NCBI GenBank assembly: GCA_040954595.2
Contig: CM082578.2
Location: 744,001 to 808,000 of the forward strand
Source: Balanoglossus misakiensis
Taxonomy: Eukaryota; Hemichordata
Reading direction: 5' to 3'
Length of the DNA stretch: 64,000 bases
The notes below the pieces were generated by a model, which searched no databases, was not told where the DNA came from, and saw only the letters and a list, made by a program, of their open reading frames with translations. The position numbers and the translations under genes were made by a program. This document shows, piece by piece, positions 31,044-43,750 of this stretch (positions are counted from its first letter, which is position 1; each line of letters begins with the position of its first letter).

Positions 31044-33123
31044 GCCCAACAACTCTTCATGATAAAGGAGCTGTATAATTCGTTTGTTGCACTTCCATAC
31101 AGCCCATTGAGAGACTGCGTAGACCATGACACATGGAAACACATTCGTTTACAGTTTTACTAGGAAATACGAAACGCATAGCAGTGCAGTACCACATGTA
31201 CCATTGTATCCCGGGCCACGCTTGGTTGTACGTTGTACTAGAAGCCCTACGTACAGGCCGAGCGTATAGACCCCCCCCCCCCCCGGGTTACTTCGAAAAT
31301 TTTCGGACTGGGTCCGTTTGCCGCCCAAGTTGAGCACACCGAAAATCAACATTGAGTTTTTTGAAAATCAAAGGCAGGGACAAACCAATGAGGACAAAAT
31401 ACTGTTACAGAAAAGTGTTCTCGGTGACGTTGAGATGTGACCCAAACCATGAAACATATTATTATTCACGAAGCAATGTCTCCCGGAAAATGTAACATTA
31501 CCAGGGGCATCAGATTGCGCCAGTGTACGTGTGCTGCATGTATGTCATGAAATGGCTGATTTGTCTTGTCTCTGCCGTTGCTAAATGACCGTCCGTCGCC
31601 GTTCGCAATCATATAAATAGTCTTTGTTCGCATTGTCACACTGACACCAGCGCACTGTTGCTGTGGGGTCACACTGGAAGGAAATCATGTCTGTATTGTC
31701 AATGTTTAGCGACAAGAACAGGTGAACTTAAAGTGTAAAGTGCGTAACTAAGTGAAACATAGACCGGAGTCTATTATTTAAAGCAACACTTTTGGCTTGT
31801 CATAACAGCTGTCTGCAGTCTTTAAACGACATAGGCTGCCATTATCAACTTGTAATATCACTGTGCCCACAGTTTCTGTGCTCCGCCTAACCAACCATTG
31901 GCCATGGAAAGTCAGAGCAATGTGTAAACTGAGTAGTAATGGCCTCATCGGAAAGCAACAAGCTGGCAAACACGTGTACGTTGTCAATGTTTGTCGCTTG
32001 TCTTCAGCGGTCGGAAACCTGTGAAATGTGTGATCGAAATTGACAAGTGGAATTGAATGCAAAGTAACACTTCTGGGCCATTATCAGCATCACAAAAGTG
32101 TCTGTGTTTTTCAGTATGTTTTCCTATTGTTTTAAATGACAACAATTCAGGACTTTGCAAGGTTTCCGTAATGTCACCTGATCTTTTCTGGGAGATGCGC
32201 GTGCATATTGCCGAAATTACTGTGGAGAGTTGCAAAATACGTGTTTTGAGTTTTTCCAAAAACGGGATGAAGACTGCACCAGTGAAAAAAAAAATCGCTC
32301 GCTGCCTCAGCCCTAGCTGTGGCAACGCTGCTGTTCCGCCGGGGGGAGGGGGCCTAATCCCCCCGGCGGAACAGCTGCGTTTCCACGACTACATGTACCT
32401 CAGACTTGCGTCAAGCTCTCTGGTGACTTCCGACCACTGGGGTCAGAGGTCGCTGAAACACCCGCATATGATCATTTTCAGACCAAGAAAAGAGAGAGTT
32501 GATCTGCAGCCCTGCAAACACGGAAAGGGAAGTTTGTCACTCTGATGTTAGATTGGTGATACATGTGAACTTACAAGATAAGCTCACACTGGTGTTCTAA
32601 ATGCAGCTATAATTGATATAATTTCCACATAAAGTGATTCGATCATTTGTGTGTGTACTAGTATTTACACCACACTTATTGAGGAAAACCATTTGATTTC
32701 TTTGCATGGAAGATTTGGGTATGTCAACAAAAATCAGTCACTGTTACAGTAACATTCTTTTTGGATTGCCAGTCCATCGTTTTCCTCAAGGCAATGCAGA
32801 AGAATTTCTTTTCCTTGACACCTATCAACATTTTTTCCCTCCAGATATCCTCCCATCCACCCCCAAAATCAATTGAGTATTTGGTCATCAATAAAACATA
32901 CATGTATAGGCATACATATAAAACGCATAGAAAAGTTCTCTTCAAAAAGTTCATCCTTTATTTCAAAGTCATGTTTAAAAAAACTTTCTTAAAATTCATA
33001 GCAATTACCATGACAACAAGCAACATTAAATATATACAGTATTGCGCTTACAATTATTTTACAAAATCTGGTTCACTAGAGAATATAAAACTTCCAAAAG
33101 AATATTTCATTTAATTAATATAT
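31044..33123. other. Non-coding stretch with a GC-rich palindrome
   Basis: No supported gene. A 162-codon open frame at 32057-32545 lacks family features and spans the palindrome at 32319-32386. A C-run lies near 31270. The last 400 bp (32700-33120) are AT-rich. Confidence 0.5.
32319..32386. repeat. GC-rich palindrome, 29-bp arms
   Basis: The left arm 32319-32347 (GTGGCAACGCTGCTGTTCCG...) is mirrored by 32358-32386 with two mismatches and a 10-bp spacer GGGGGCCTAA. Confidence 0.92.
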
Positions 33124-33631
33124 TGTGACAGAGACATTGAACGTCATCTGTAGACAGTAAAACAGGCTGTATTCCTAGTACTTTTACAAATGGGGTTGCC
33201 ATGTACTTCTAGTTCTATGTAGTTTCATTGTACCTATTCTGTTCGTTGCCTAGTTACGTCACGTAGGACCTATGGTAATGTTGCAATTTTAGGCGGCAAG
33301 CTCTGTACATTAGTTTGCTCTCTTCGGGGTGACCGGGCATATAAAAAGACGTACGTACTACGACTCCGTGTTGTGTGAGTTATTCCTCCTGTTTAGTGGA
33401 AGTCCTCTCAAAGAGTTCCCATCAAAGAAAGGTCCACCTACCCAGACGTTCTCTTCCCTGTGTTTTGGGCATAGAAACTACAAGAAGTATTACAGGTGAT
33501 ACCCGTTGATTTGCAGTCGGAACCTGTTGACCGAGAACGGTATCGTCGCCATTTTGTCAGTGAAAGTTCTCTGTGATCGTGTTGGGGAAAATAACCGGAC
33601 CCATATTTGTCCCGACAACCGCACGATTACA
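33124..33631 (+). mobile_element. 5' LTR of a Ty3/Gypsy-like retrotransposon
   Basis: A 508-bp segment starting TGTGACAGAG and ending CGATTACA, directly before a primer-binding site. A TATA box (TATAAAAA, 33340-33347) gives an expected start near 33370. No 3' LTR is present, so identity between LTRs cannot date the insertion and the left border is placed by the TG end alone. Confidence 0.8.
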
Positions 33632-33633
33632 TT

Positions 33634-33651
33634 TGGTGGCAGCGGTGGGAT
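33634..33651 (+). promoter_or_regulatory. Primer-binding site for tRNA-Leu
   Basis: TGGTGGCAGCGGTGGGAT is complementary to the 3' end, including CCA, of animal tRNA-Leu of the AAG type as I recall it. It lies 2 nt after the LTR, the standard position for priming minus-strand synthesis. Confidence 0.88.
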
Positions 33652-34065
33652 TTAACATTAATGTTGCATGTTTCGGCCCAGTAGCTGTGACGTTTTATTT
33701 GGCATTGATCGTGGCAGGAAACAATTCTCCACCAACTACTTGCCTGTAAGCGTCGCGGTTGCAATACAAGTGTGTGTCACTCGCTCGTCCGACATTACAT
33801 TTAATTTGACATCAAATCTTTGCGGCAGAAATTTTGTGGACAGTATAGACTGGCATTTCTTGGGCACTGTACTCCTTACAGGACTGACTTACTCGCATAA
33901 TTATTTGTGTGTAAGGGAGTCGGGTGACAGTCGACGTGTCCACACTAAATCTTTCAAAAAAACAAAAACAAAACCCGTATACAGGGCAGTAGGACCGAGT
34001 GACACAGGACACGGAAATTTTGGTGTCTTACTTGAGTCTTGGGAATTTCTTTTGTCGGTGGCATT

Positions 34066-35600
34066 ATGCCCCTGCCAGAGATCACGATGGCAGATGAGTC
34101 AGTGGATAGTAGAGTTGTTACGTTTAAAAGTGAAGCAAGTGTAGGACATGAGTCAGATGGAAGTAGGGGCAAAGCTGTTGAAGAGAACAACAGTACAGTG
34201 GGCGCGGGGGCCATAGGGGGCAAGGGGCCCACCCCGAATGAACAGCTGCAGGAGGAAATATCACAGTTAAAATCTCTGCTGCTGAAAGAACAAGTACAAA
34301 GACTTGCTCTTGAAAAACAAATTCAGCGTTCAGACTTGCTTACGCAACTGAAAGAAAATATCAGCGGTTCTTCGCCAGGCAGTCAAATTTGACCCCTGAC
34401 AAGTCAAACAGTGTGGAGGGTAGAATGTACACACTACCAACACCTGGTAAAATAAAACATGGGATAGTGACAAGCACTCCAAAGATAGTCCAGGGTAATC
34501 AGAATAATGGAGATTCTCCAATAGGGTCTGCCAATAAAACACCACTGGCCAATACAATCGGTGCAGGCAGTGGTACACAAGTGGGAGGTTACAATTTGAC
34601 ATCCCCCAAAGGCATCAGAAGTGGTAATTTTGACTTGTGTTACACACCGTCAAACAGAACACCCTCAAATGATATTTCTTCAATGGGTACCAATAAATCG
34701 ATTAAATCACAAATAAAACCTGATCGCTATGATGGTACAGACATATGGAGGGACTACAAAACACACTTTGAAATATGTGCTCAGCTAAATAACTGGGATG
34801 AATGGGAGAAAATTCAGTATTTGCAGATTGCATTGAAGGGCCCTGCATATAAGCTGTTGACTACTGCGAAGCGTAGTGGATTAACGTATAATTCACTCTG
34901 CGATATGCTTGAACATAGGTTTGGTACCGAAGGTCGGGATGACATGTACCGCTTGACGTTACGCAAGCGAACCCGACAACCTGAGGAATCTTTAAGGGGG
35001 TTAGCCCAAGATATGAGAGAACTAGTGAGTTTAGGGTACCCACAAGCTGTTGGCCCTATGTATGACCGACTTTGCATTGAGTACTTTTTTAATTCACTGA
35101 CCGATACTCATTTGCGACGTGCAGGTAATGAGAAAGGGCGACGTGATGGTGTAAGTTTTGATGAGGTTGTTAGAGCAGCTGTTTGTGAAGAGAGTTTTCA
35201 ACAAGCAGAAAGAGTCAATGATTCTAACAGTACTAATGACCCTGTGAAACGGACACATGGTAAACATACTTGTGAAGTAAATGTGTCTTCAGTAAGTGGA
35301 AGTGGGTCAACAACTGGGAACTCTGCTGGAGAGGCTTTGTCACTTCTCAACAAAACCATGAAACAAATGACCGATACAGTAGTTGAGAAACTCTCAGAAT
35401 TACAGACAGAAATAAAATCACATGTTGGGACCAGAGACCAAACTGTAAGGGACAAGAGAACAGATAGAACTCCCAGTAGTGTTACATGCTGGCGATGTGG
35501 ACAAATGGGGCACCTTCGCAGGGTTTGTCCAGTGCCAAGTAGGCCTATCGATTCGGGAAACGGCAAAAGACTGGTTGGGTGGCCCAACAACCAGTCTTAG
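34066..35600 (+). pseudogene. Gypsy gag, with one frame change
   Basis: Structural protein of the LTR element. I place the start at ATG 34066, since the same frame reads MADESVDSRV shortly after. A coiled-coil-like stretch (EEISQLKSLLLKEQVQRLAL) follows. The first frame stops at 34390-34392 and the main gag frame takes over immediately, so a one-base change has split it. The second part holds the capsid-like region (DGTDIWRDYKTHFEICAQLN, near 34735) and a single CCHC knuckle CWRCGQMGHLRRVC (near 35487-35528), and ends at 35600. It overlaps the protease frame by 22 nt, consistent with normal Gypsy frameshifting. Confidence 0.88.
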
Positions 35601-36334
35601 GAAAGGGGCCCACAGTTGTAAGGTCAAATGATACCAATTGGGCAAAACCTGGGGTGCGTTCTTCGAAAACTCAGATTGAAAATCCACAGGACAGTTTGAC
35701 CTCAGGTCACAAACAGGCCTTGTATGTTAATGCCGTTATAGGGGGAGAAAGGGGAAGCTTTCTCATTGATACAGGAGCCACTGATTCAGTTATCTCAACA
35801 CATTTTTATGACCGCATGGTGACCAACCACAAACCACAGTTACGCACTCTGAATGCTGAAGTCCGACAAGCTGATGGCACACCATTAAATGTACATGGTT
35901 TCACTAGTATGACTATAAGTTTAGGGAATCAGGCAGCTACAGCACCAGTTTTCGTGGCTAGGCTACAAAATGATGGCCTGTTGGGTATGAGTTTTCTCTC
36001 CGCCTTGGGTTGCTTAGTGGACACTCAAAGGGGCAAATTAATTATAGGGGAAGAAAGGATTGTCTGTCATAAGGAGATTGTTAGGCCATTCATTTGTAGG
36101 CTAATGGTAGAGGTGGGAACCGAGATCCCACCGGGTTGTGAAGTGATCATTCCTACTCGTATGTCACGTAAACCATGTAAAGGCGAAGCCGGGTATAAAT
36201 CAGCAGCCGAGGGGTATACTAGAACACATGTATCAGTGATTCATTCCTCTCAAATTGAGATCCCGATGTTTGACACGGCCCAAACTGACTTGACTGACAT
36301 TGCAATTGTTGAACCAGTGAAGGGGAGACGTTGA
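35579..36334 (+). pseudogene. Gypsy aspartic protease and start of pol
   Basis: Retropepsin-like protease with active site FLIDTGATDSVIS (near 35760-35797) and the later GLLGMSFLSALGC stretch (about 35972-36013). It lies in the -1 frame relative to gag with a 22-nt overlap. The frame stops at 36332-36334 and pol continues at once in another frame, so this copy carries a further break between protease and RT. Confidence 0.9.
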
Positions 36335-36840
36335 TCGGGAGAGGGTTAGTTGCCTGTAAGGCCTTAGTAGACCCAAGGGAAACTTGCCTCCCTGTTAGGG
36401 TGTTGAACATAGGGGAGGAAACTACATGTGTAAAACCTCGGGAAACTGTTGGGCTGCTGCGCGTAGATTCGAATGGGGGTGAAATCAATTCCTTCCTATC
36501 TGGCACTATGTTTGAGGATGTCCCCACGATTGATGAGAATTTAAAAGAGATGGGAACTGATATTGTTCAAGTCCCACAACATCTCAAAGGGCTATATGAA
36601 AAAAGCTGTAGACATTTGAATAGTGGACAGCGAACAAAAGTTGCCAAACTGTTAAAGAACTATGCGGACGTATTTAGCAGCGGAGACTATGACATTGGTC
36701 GCACTAAGATAATTAAACATGAAATAAATACAGGTAATGCCCCACCAATTAGACAGGCTCCTTACCGTGCTCCTATCTGGAAGCAGAAGGAGATTGATAG
36801 GCAGGTCAAAGATCTGTTAGAGCGTGAATTAATACAATAA
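36331..36840 (+). pseudogene. Gypsy pol linker, truncated before RT
   Basis: Continues pol from the protease frame (GRGLVACKALVDPRETCLPV) to the conserved pre-RT segment IKHEINTGNAPPIRQAPYRA and KEIDRQVKDLLERELIQ, then meets a stop at 36838-36840. RT, RNase H and integrase are absent, so the element is cut exactly where the RT fingers would begin. Flanking DNA changes character at this point. Confidence 0.9.
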
Positions 36841-37201
36841 GCTGCGTTGATAATAGCTCATGTTGCATTTCCACACACCCGAACTTGTGAGATAGCGTTT
36901 CTTGTGATTACGGAAAGTGCGCGCTGCCAAACTATGGCGGCAGCCTGGACACTGCTGCCGATAACCTTGGCGAGACTTCGGCATTTCGGTGGTGAATCTG
37001 GGGAAAGTGTTGCGGCTGATTTTGAGATTCTGTGCGTGTTTTACGTTTGGAACGGCGGTCTAGTGGGTTGAAATACCAAACTAACAAACATTGATCCGAC
37101 CTCCTAGGTGGCCCTTTTAAAAGTTTATAACTGAGCGGGCTCGTCCGGCAGCCCAATTTAACAAATTACAACTAAGATAAGGGGTTACACATGTTCACAC
37201 C
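36841..37201. other. Non-coding stretch between the Gypsy and LINE remnants
   Basis: No supported gene. AACTATGGCGGCAGCC at about 36930 opens a 46-codon frame (MAAAWTLLPITLARLRHFGG) of the kind seen at animal gene starts, but it lacks a donor or homology that I can name. Confidence 0.45.
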
Positions 37202-37780
37202 TTGACCCATAAAAGCGAGTCACATCCTCTCAGAAAACACCATTCTGAACGAAAACACCATCACTGTAACTCACTCCTGTATGGTCTCCCAGAAAACACA
37301 ATCGCCCTACTTCAAAGAGCTCAGAATACTTCAGCCAGAATAGTCATGCGCACTAGGAAATTCACGCCAATCACTCCAGTTCTTGCCCAGCTCCATTGGT
37401 TACCAGTTCGTCTCAGGATCGACTACAAAATTTTGTTGATAACGTTCAAAGTTATCCAAAACCAGACTCCAGCTTACATCAGTGATCTACTGCAGCCATA
37501 CACTCCCACTCGTACACTGCGTTCATCCACCAAGAAACTTTTAACATGTACAACCTACAAAAACAAGACTTATGGCGGCCGTGCCTTCTCCTATGCAGCC
37601 CCTAAACTGTGGAACGCACTACCTCTTGACATCAGGGAATCAACAAACCTGGAGACTTTCAAAAGAAAACTGAAAACTCATATGTTCGAAAGAGCATACA
37701 GTGTGGTTTAACCATGAGCGTCATTGGGCAACATTTCTTTTTGGATTTTGGCGCTATATAAACTTTGTTGATTGATTGAA
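37202..37780 (+). mobile_element. 5'-truncated L2/CR1-like LINE, C-terminal end of the RT protein plus 3' tail
   Basis: The frame 37202-37711 encodes the conserved C-terminal region of CR1/L2/Rex-type reverse-transcriptase proteins: CNSLLYGLPENTIALLQRAQ, then TPVLAQLHWLPVRLRIDYKI, ISDLLQPYTPTRTLRSS and FSYAAPKLWNALPLDIRES. The stop is at 37709-37711. A 70-bp 3' UTR follows with GGCGCTATATAAACTTTG and a TTGATTGATTGA tail, typical of L2-clade 3' ends. The polymerase core is missing, as usual for 5'-truncated copies. It sits immediately upstream of the candidate gene. Confidence 0.9.
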
Positions 37781-37822
37781 GATAGAACGGAGAGTGTCCT
37801 CTCGTCACCCTTGCAACGCAGC

Positions 37823-39138
37823 ATGCCGAAGGGTAACAATTTGCTAGAAAAAGTTCTGGAGGAATTGAGAAAAGCCCGCGAAGACCGAAAGATGTTGCTG
37901 GAGCGGATTTCAGCAATGGAATCAAACAGGAGTGACGCGGGGGCGCCAAGGAAACGAAGAGCGCTTCTTATCCCAATAGGGTGTGCTGTAAGTTAAATTG
38001 TACACGTTTCTTGTTCATGCTCTGGCACCGTAATTCAAGTTTAAATCATTCTTTCCTGTAATAGACACATGATTAGAAACGAGTTACACCATTTTGTCAC
38101 TAAAACTATGTTTGCATGTAGATTTTCTGTTGCTTGTAAATTTATCCTGTCAACTCTTATTTTCATGTTTCAGAATGCTGTGCACGAAGTCTATCGAGAA
38201 TTGTTGAAAACGGACTTCGAAGGATTTAATTTACCAATGGGTGAGTAAACATTATGCACATAGCATATTGTAATCACTTTTGATTGTCTCTTTTATTTTA
38301 TGAAAATGTGATATAAATATATCGCGTGAATCCGGGATGTGAATCAATGATACCATAAACACAAAACTGTTTGCATGACTTCCACAACTGCAACTATGAG
38401 TAAAATGGTGATGTAGTATGTATGTAGTATGTATGGGATTAAATATAGGTGGAACTTGGGACGAGTCATTAATTCTATGTCCATTTCACTTTTCTAAACA
38501 GGTGCAATGTGAATTCTACTAACAACCAAACCACCATTGGTAAATTAGTAGTAGAAGTTCAAGCATCCTATGGGAGGAATAAGTGGGAGAGAGCTGTCAT
38601 AAAAGGTATTTAAAACTTTATGAAGGAAATGCGACGTTTTGTAACCGTTGAGTAGTTTTACCTTTGTTTTGGGGGCATTATATATGTCAGAGGGTGTTTA
38701 CAACCGGATTGTCAACATTCAGTGTATTTTCCTAGTTAGAAAGCTGCTTCTGCAATAGGGTACAACAATTACAATTTAATACGTTTGAATTGCTTATAAT
38801 TGATAAGATAACATTGTCTCCCTTTCATATCATAGAAGCCTGCAAGAGATATTACAAAAGTCTGCGACTATCACAGCTCCGAGAGTGCTGGAGAAGACAG
38901 CCAGGCAAGCGCGGGGTCCAAGAGAACTAGAAAAAGGCTGCCATGGGAACGAAAAGAGCTGAAACGATGCAAAAAGGCTTGGGACGACTGCTTTTTGAAG
39001 ACCTGTTCGAGGGCGTCCAAGAGAATGTTGGTCGAAGTAGAGACCAGCGACACCTTTTCGTCGAGAGAAATACCGGCAGGGGCACCAAAGTGGGCTGTCA
39101 GGGTACGGGGAAATTTGTCAGATAATACAAGCAATTAG
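37823..39138 (+). CDS. Candidate four-exon gene of unknown function
   Basis: Exon 1, 37823-37987, starts at ATG and encodes MPKGNNLLEKVLEELRKARE and a basic stretch PRKRRALL, ending before GTAAGT. Exon 2, 38174-38244, follows TTTCATGTTTCAG (NAVHEVYRELLKTDFEGFNL); the donor is GTAAAC at 38245, because the stronger-looking GTGAGT at 38241 breaks frame. Exon 3, 38502-38605, follows TTTCTAAACAG (TIGKLVVEVQASYGRNKWER). Exon 4 starts at 38836 after CATATCATAG (EACKRYYKSLR). That frame stops at 38928-38930, but an adjacent frame is protein-like from about 38880 (SKRTRKRLPWERKELKRCKK) to TAG 39136-39138, so one indel or alternative junction in exon 4 is likely. Phases match across all three introns. 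The N-terminus looks coiled-coil. I do not recognise the family. Confidence 0.6.
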
Positions 39139-39168
39139 ATTTATGTATATATTTTGTTTTCGTTTATT

Positions 39169-39174
39169 AATAAA
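39169..39174 (+). terminator. Poly(A) signal of the candidate gene
   Basis: AATAAA 31 bp after the stop of the longer exon-4 frame (39138). The distance favours that frame as the true C-terminus. Confidence 0.6.
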
Positions 39175-42100
39175 GGTGTGTATTTTGGCTATAAAAAATT
39201 ATGTTTTTTTTTTTTACTTACCCCCCCCCCCCCACACACACACACTATTTTTTGTGGGTACAAACAAAAATCACACCCACTCCCTGAAAATTGTATTTCT
39301 ACCTGTTTGTCATTCCGGGCAAATTCCCGAGTTTGGCAATACTATGTATGCCGATGCCTGATGAAATCCAACATTCAAAACTGTTCCAACGTTTTTTTTT
39401 TACGACTGGAAAATCTTAAAATCTGACTTTGAATACCATCCCAGTAGCACCCATAGGGAGACTTCCAAGGAGGTGATAATTAAGTGTTTGTTGACACACA
39501 TTAGCGAACAAAGACTTGCTTGGTCCATATCTATTGCAGCTGTTTGTTTGAAAAGATCAACTATGGCACTGTTATATCGAAAAGGGCTTCTTTCATTGGT
39601 CGGCCTCCACACAGGTCTCGTACCGTTTGAGGCAATCGCCGATGGGGCCCCCAACAGAGACAATGAGAGTAGTCCCCAACAGCGACCTACGGCCGGCGGC
39701 CTCAAAGGCCTAAGCCAACAACGTTACGTCTCCCTATTGCCATGGTTGTACCGAATCTAATTTCTCTCCGCAAATCGTCATGTGAATTAATTCACGTCAC
39801 TGACGACATTATCGTGTGATTTTCTTGTTGAATTTTTCAGCACAGCTCAAACCCAAGTTATTCAGGGAACGTGTTCTCGTAGCTGTTCACACTGTTAGGA
39901 GAACATGTGGTTCCGGTTGCTTTTCCCAAATGAATTTATACCGAAGCGAAGCCCATGTCAATTTTAGCAGCGTTACTTTCAAATGTGCACAGAGCCCGAG
40001 CGTAATCTACGTACTAAATAATAATTTCTACCGCCACACACACTCGATCAACTCCTCATTATCACTGACGCGACGCGACTGTCGTGGCAGACGAGCGGCG
40101 GTTGTAAGGTATCTTTAGCCGTAGCTAACGACACAGCGGCCGCATTTTTTTCACCCAATTCCAATAGACCAGAACATCGTGGGCTTCAGTTCGTTGTTTT
40201 CACAAAAAACCTTAACAAATTCTGTGAGTAGATGCTTTAGCAAAGAATCGCAAAAGCATACCAACTTCTCGCCTACAGCTCAAAGTTGCACGGCTCCGCG
40301 AAAACCACTGGTATACGATGACTTCAAACTAATGGGATTATATATAATACACCAAACGTTTCTTGAACCAAAACTATATGTTGAGGAAAGTAAAGCACCG
40401 ACTGTAAAGATACCCGCAGAGGGAACAGTGTGTTCATTTTTTTGAATAAAAATATTTCAGAAACCATTAACGACAACTCCGCAACAATGGAGTGATCAAA
40501 GCCTCTTGCGCCCTTTGTTGCCTGTTTCACGAAGTTTGTCAAGGCTCGTCTTCATGTGACAGGAAGTAGTTCAGGCCTGTATCGCACGAGTGGCGACCAG
40601 GTTGAGTGGCGACAATCACAAACGCCAGTGATAATAAAGGAGTTAATCAGTCATGAAAACTTGTGTTCCTGGTTACATTATCGTTTCTCGCTTATGACTA
40701 CACATCTTCCGACTCGAAAATACTAGTAATGTGATCTTTTTAATTTGTTCGAGTTTTCTGTAGGCCTATATTAGTCTGGGTTGCCGACGTCGACAGTGAT
40801 TGACTTAAACATATATAGAATACCAGTATGAAAAGTTTATTTTATCGACACTACGAACCCAACGCAACTTTTAAAATTCTGTAAGTAATTGCGGTGCCGA
40901 CTTTGGAAAGGCAAAAAATAGGAAGGAGAAAATGATGTAGAATTCAAACGAACACATGTATGTCCGCGTCCGTTTGTCATTTTAACGATGTTCGTAGAGT
41001 TGTCTTTCCATGGTTCAGGTCCTAAATAGTCTCAATCCCGACTGGCGTGTTTTTCGCTAGCACGTTTGTCCGGATTCCAGACTGGGTCCTATATATACAA
41101 CGGTATTGTCTCAAGCCCGTCGCTCCATGTAATGTATCTCCATGGTTTATTTCGGAAAGCCAAAACATTTTTCTCGGAGAGCATCTTTTAAAAAACGGAG
41201 TGTCTATTGACAGGCGCGTGTCAATACCCAGTGCGTAGGTGGCCGGCTATTGACACGCGAGGACTTTATTCTCAAATAATTGCCGATTTTTGAAAACCAA
41301 AGCACATATCACATAGTCCATTAAATGATTCGTCTTTTCTTCCCCGAAAATGAGATGAAACGAAGTGCAAAATTCCGAAAGTCAAAGCGTATGTCATAGT
41401 TCTTCCACCCGTTCTACGCGTGTACGCCTAGCGCCTGCCGATTCTAAGCTTATATCCTGACCGTGACACGGGAGAATTAAATTTTTTTTACCGCTAATTT
41501 TCACATGCCCCCCTTCCGAACTGCCAATATTTTCAAATCCCCCCCTTCCGAACTGCCAAAATTTTGAAATCCCCCCCCCCATTTTTTTTCACAAAGCAAA
41601 ACACATCACCTATCTATCTTGTAAAAAGAAAAAACAGCGCTCCCATGAAAAGAATTTGAAACTGATGTTTCCCCTCATCAGTGGGTATTAAAACTGAACA
41701 TTGTTTTTATTTTTTAAGTACACATATTTGTATTCTGTGTTGGGAGACATTGTAAACCGAGAATTGAAGGGGGTGGGTTTTTTCTAAAAAAAATATAAAA
41801 TACAGAGCTCAAAGCTGCATTTTAATGAACCCGGCAAAAGCAAATTAACTCAACTACCGGTATGTTGGGGAGGACAAATTTAACCGTCGGCGCTCAATGT
41901 CATCATGGAGTGGGGCAAGTCCCTTGACCTGGGACACTAGATAAACCAGTCAATGATTGAAAGGTGTTGATGAATGGAGGGGGTGGGTGTAGGAGGGGGT
42001 GTCCCCCTCCCACATTAGAAAATTTTGTAAAATAAAGGGCGCGAAACTGCATTTTTGTGGACTCAAAATAAATATTTAGTCGTTAAAGTTTTCAAGTCCC

Positions 42101-42662
42101 CCCCTTTCAGTCCCTAAATTATTTCAAATCCCCCCCTTACATAACCTCAATTTTTTCAAATCCCCCCCCCCTCAATTCTCCTGCCCCCCCCCCCCCTCCA
42201 GAGGTGTTTGTGAATGCAGCCTAAGCTAAATTTCTAGTTGCTTGCAACTTACGTAGGCATACGTGTATGTCTATAAACGTTCGTGACCTTTTTATTTTGC
42301 TAAAACTCACACACAACTCGTGAAAAAGTTCATATTTTAGCTAGGACTATACTGTTTTTGTGTTTGTTTTTTTTGCCGGCGGGGGCATTGCTGTACCAAA
42401 ACATGCATGCTACACGTTTTATCCGATTAACGAGGGTTATTTAGAAATGTTTCCGAGCGATTCCCCGTGCGTATAAGCTAAGATCCGTTGTTCTGATTGG
42501 CGTCGGTTATCAGACGAAACCGTCTCATTTCTGCTGAACGGAAATGCGGCATATAAGCGGACGGTTCTGTGAAGGTCACGCAAGACGGTTACATAACGGG
42601 AAACCTGTGTGACCGCAACATAAACGGCACAGTTAGGTCTGACTTAAACGCAACTTTTCATG
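39175..42662. other. Non-coding stretch with homopolymer tracts
   Basis: No supported gene. C-runs occur at about 39220-39233, 41570-41580 and 42162-42197, and a CA run at about 39233-39245. Similar C-rich blocks with CCTTCCGAACTGCCAA repeat at 41510-41580. Near 40290-40350 there is a fragment related to the palindromic insertion at 25016-25173. A possible splice acceptor (TTTTTCAG, 39834-39841) precedes an 80-codon open frame without family features. Confidence 0.5.
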
Positions 42663-43750
42663 CAGTGCGTTTCAAACACCGAAGTTAGTTGGGGGCACGG
42701 CCTGCAGTACTGCCGGGTAAGCTGACATCGGCGTACCGCATATAATGTAGGGGGGGTAGGGGGAACAGAACGGTTCAATACTACATTTATTAGATATCAG
42801 CTAATTTTGGACAATCATCTAAAATCTAAATCATTTTTTTATATTTGGATATCTGATAATGTATGAAATTTCCATTATATGTAAAAATGGTGCTGATTAT
42901 AAAAAAATGCACTCTGAATGAGCTGATTTAATACAAAATTGCGTTTTATTCGTTTTTGCACAAAAAAGGGCATTTTTAGGAAAAACATTCTTTATTGTTT
43001 TAATTCGGTGACCTGATCATATATAAACAATTGCTTGTATGTTAAAAGTGTTTATGACTCTTAAAAGCAGTGACACTGGCGGCATTCAACACGAAAATAA
43101 CAATTTTAGCCACATTTTGGTCAAAAATGGTAAATTTTTGAAAATTACGGAAAATAACTGTTTTCTACATTTTCGGTAATCTGATGGAGTATAGAATGCT
43201 CTTCGTATGTATATATCGATACAATTTCCACAAAAGACCGTCTAATTTGGCTCACTGCAGACAAAATTGCGTTTTAACAAATTTTCCTTGAAAATGTCAT
43301 TTTTAGAAAAAAAAAATAAAAAAACCTTTGTTCTTCGAATTTGGTGCCCTGATCATATATGACATGTTGATTGTATGTTAAAAACCCGTACCACTCCAAA
43401 AATGCAGAGATATTGACGGAATTCAAGAAAAAATAGCCATTTTGGCCATATTTTGACAAAAATGGTAAATTTTTAAAAAAATCATAAAAAATTAACTCTT
43501 TTCTTCATTTTCGGAAATATTATGGAGCATGAAGTGTCGTTCTCTTGTAAAAAGTGCTGCAAAATCCAGAAAAGGCGGTATAATTTGAATCACCCAAGAC
43601 AAAATTACCATTTTCGACTTTTTTTCGAAAAATTGTCTTTTTTACAAAAAAAATAAGAATAAATTCTTTTCTTAGTTTCAAACGGGTAGAGATACTTTCC
43701 ACACGGGTTTTCTAACATTGAATTCCCGTTCATCAACTCAGATTTCCTAC
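42663..43750 (-). repeat. AT-rich interspersed repeat, copy 3 (inverted)
   Basis: Reverse-complement copy of 28364-29400, from the GC-rich tail (GGGGGCACGGCCTGCAG, 42691) through a G-run (about 42751) to TTCCCGTTCATCAACTCAG (about 43724). It lacks the 377-bp insertion and retains the ~50-bp segment missing from copy 2. Confidence 0.9.

Noticed and set aside
32057-32545. 162-codon open frame
   Set aside because: No family features, and part of it is the GC-rich palindrome. No splice or expression evidence is visible.
39473-39760. 95-codon open frame
   Set aside because: Overlaps an opposite-strand frame of similar length; no domain, donor or acceptor fits.
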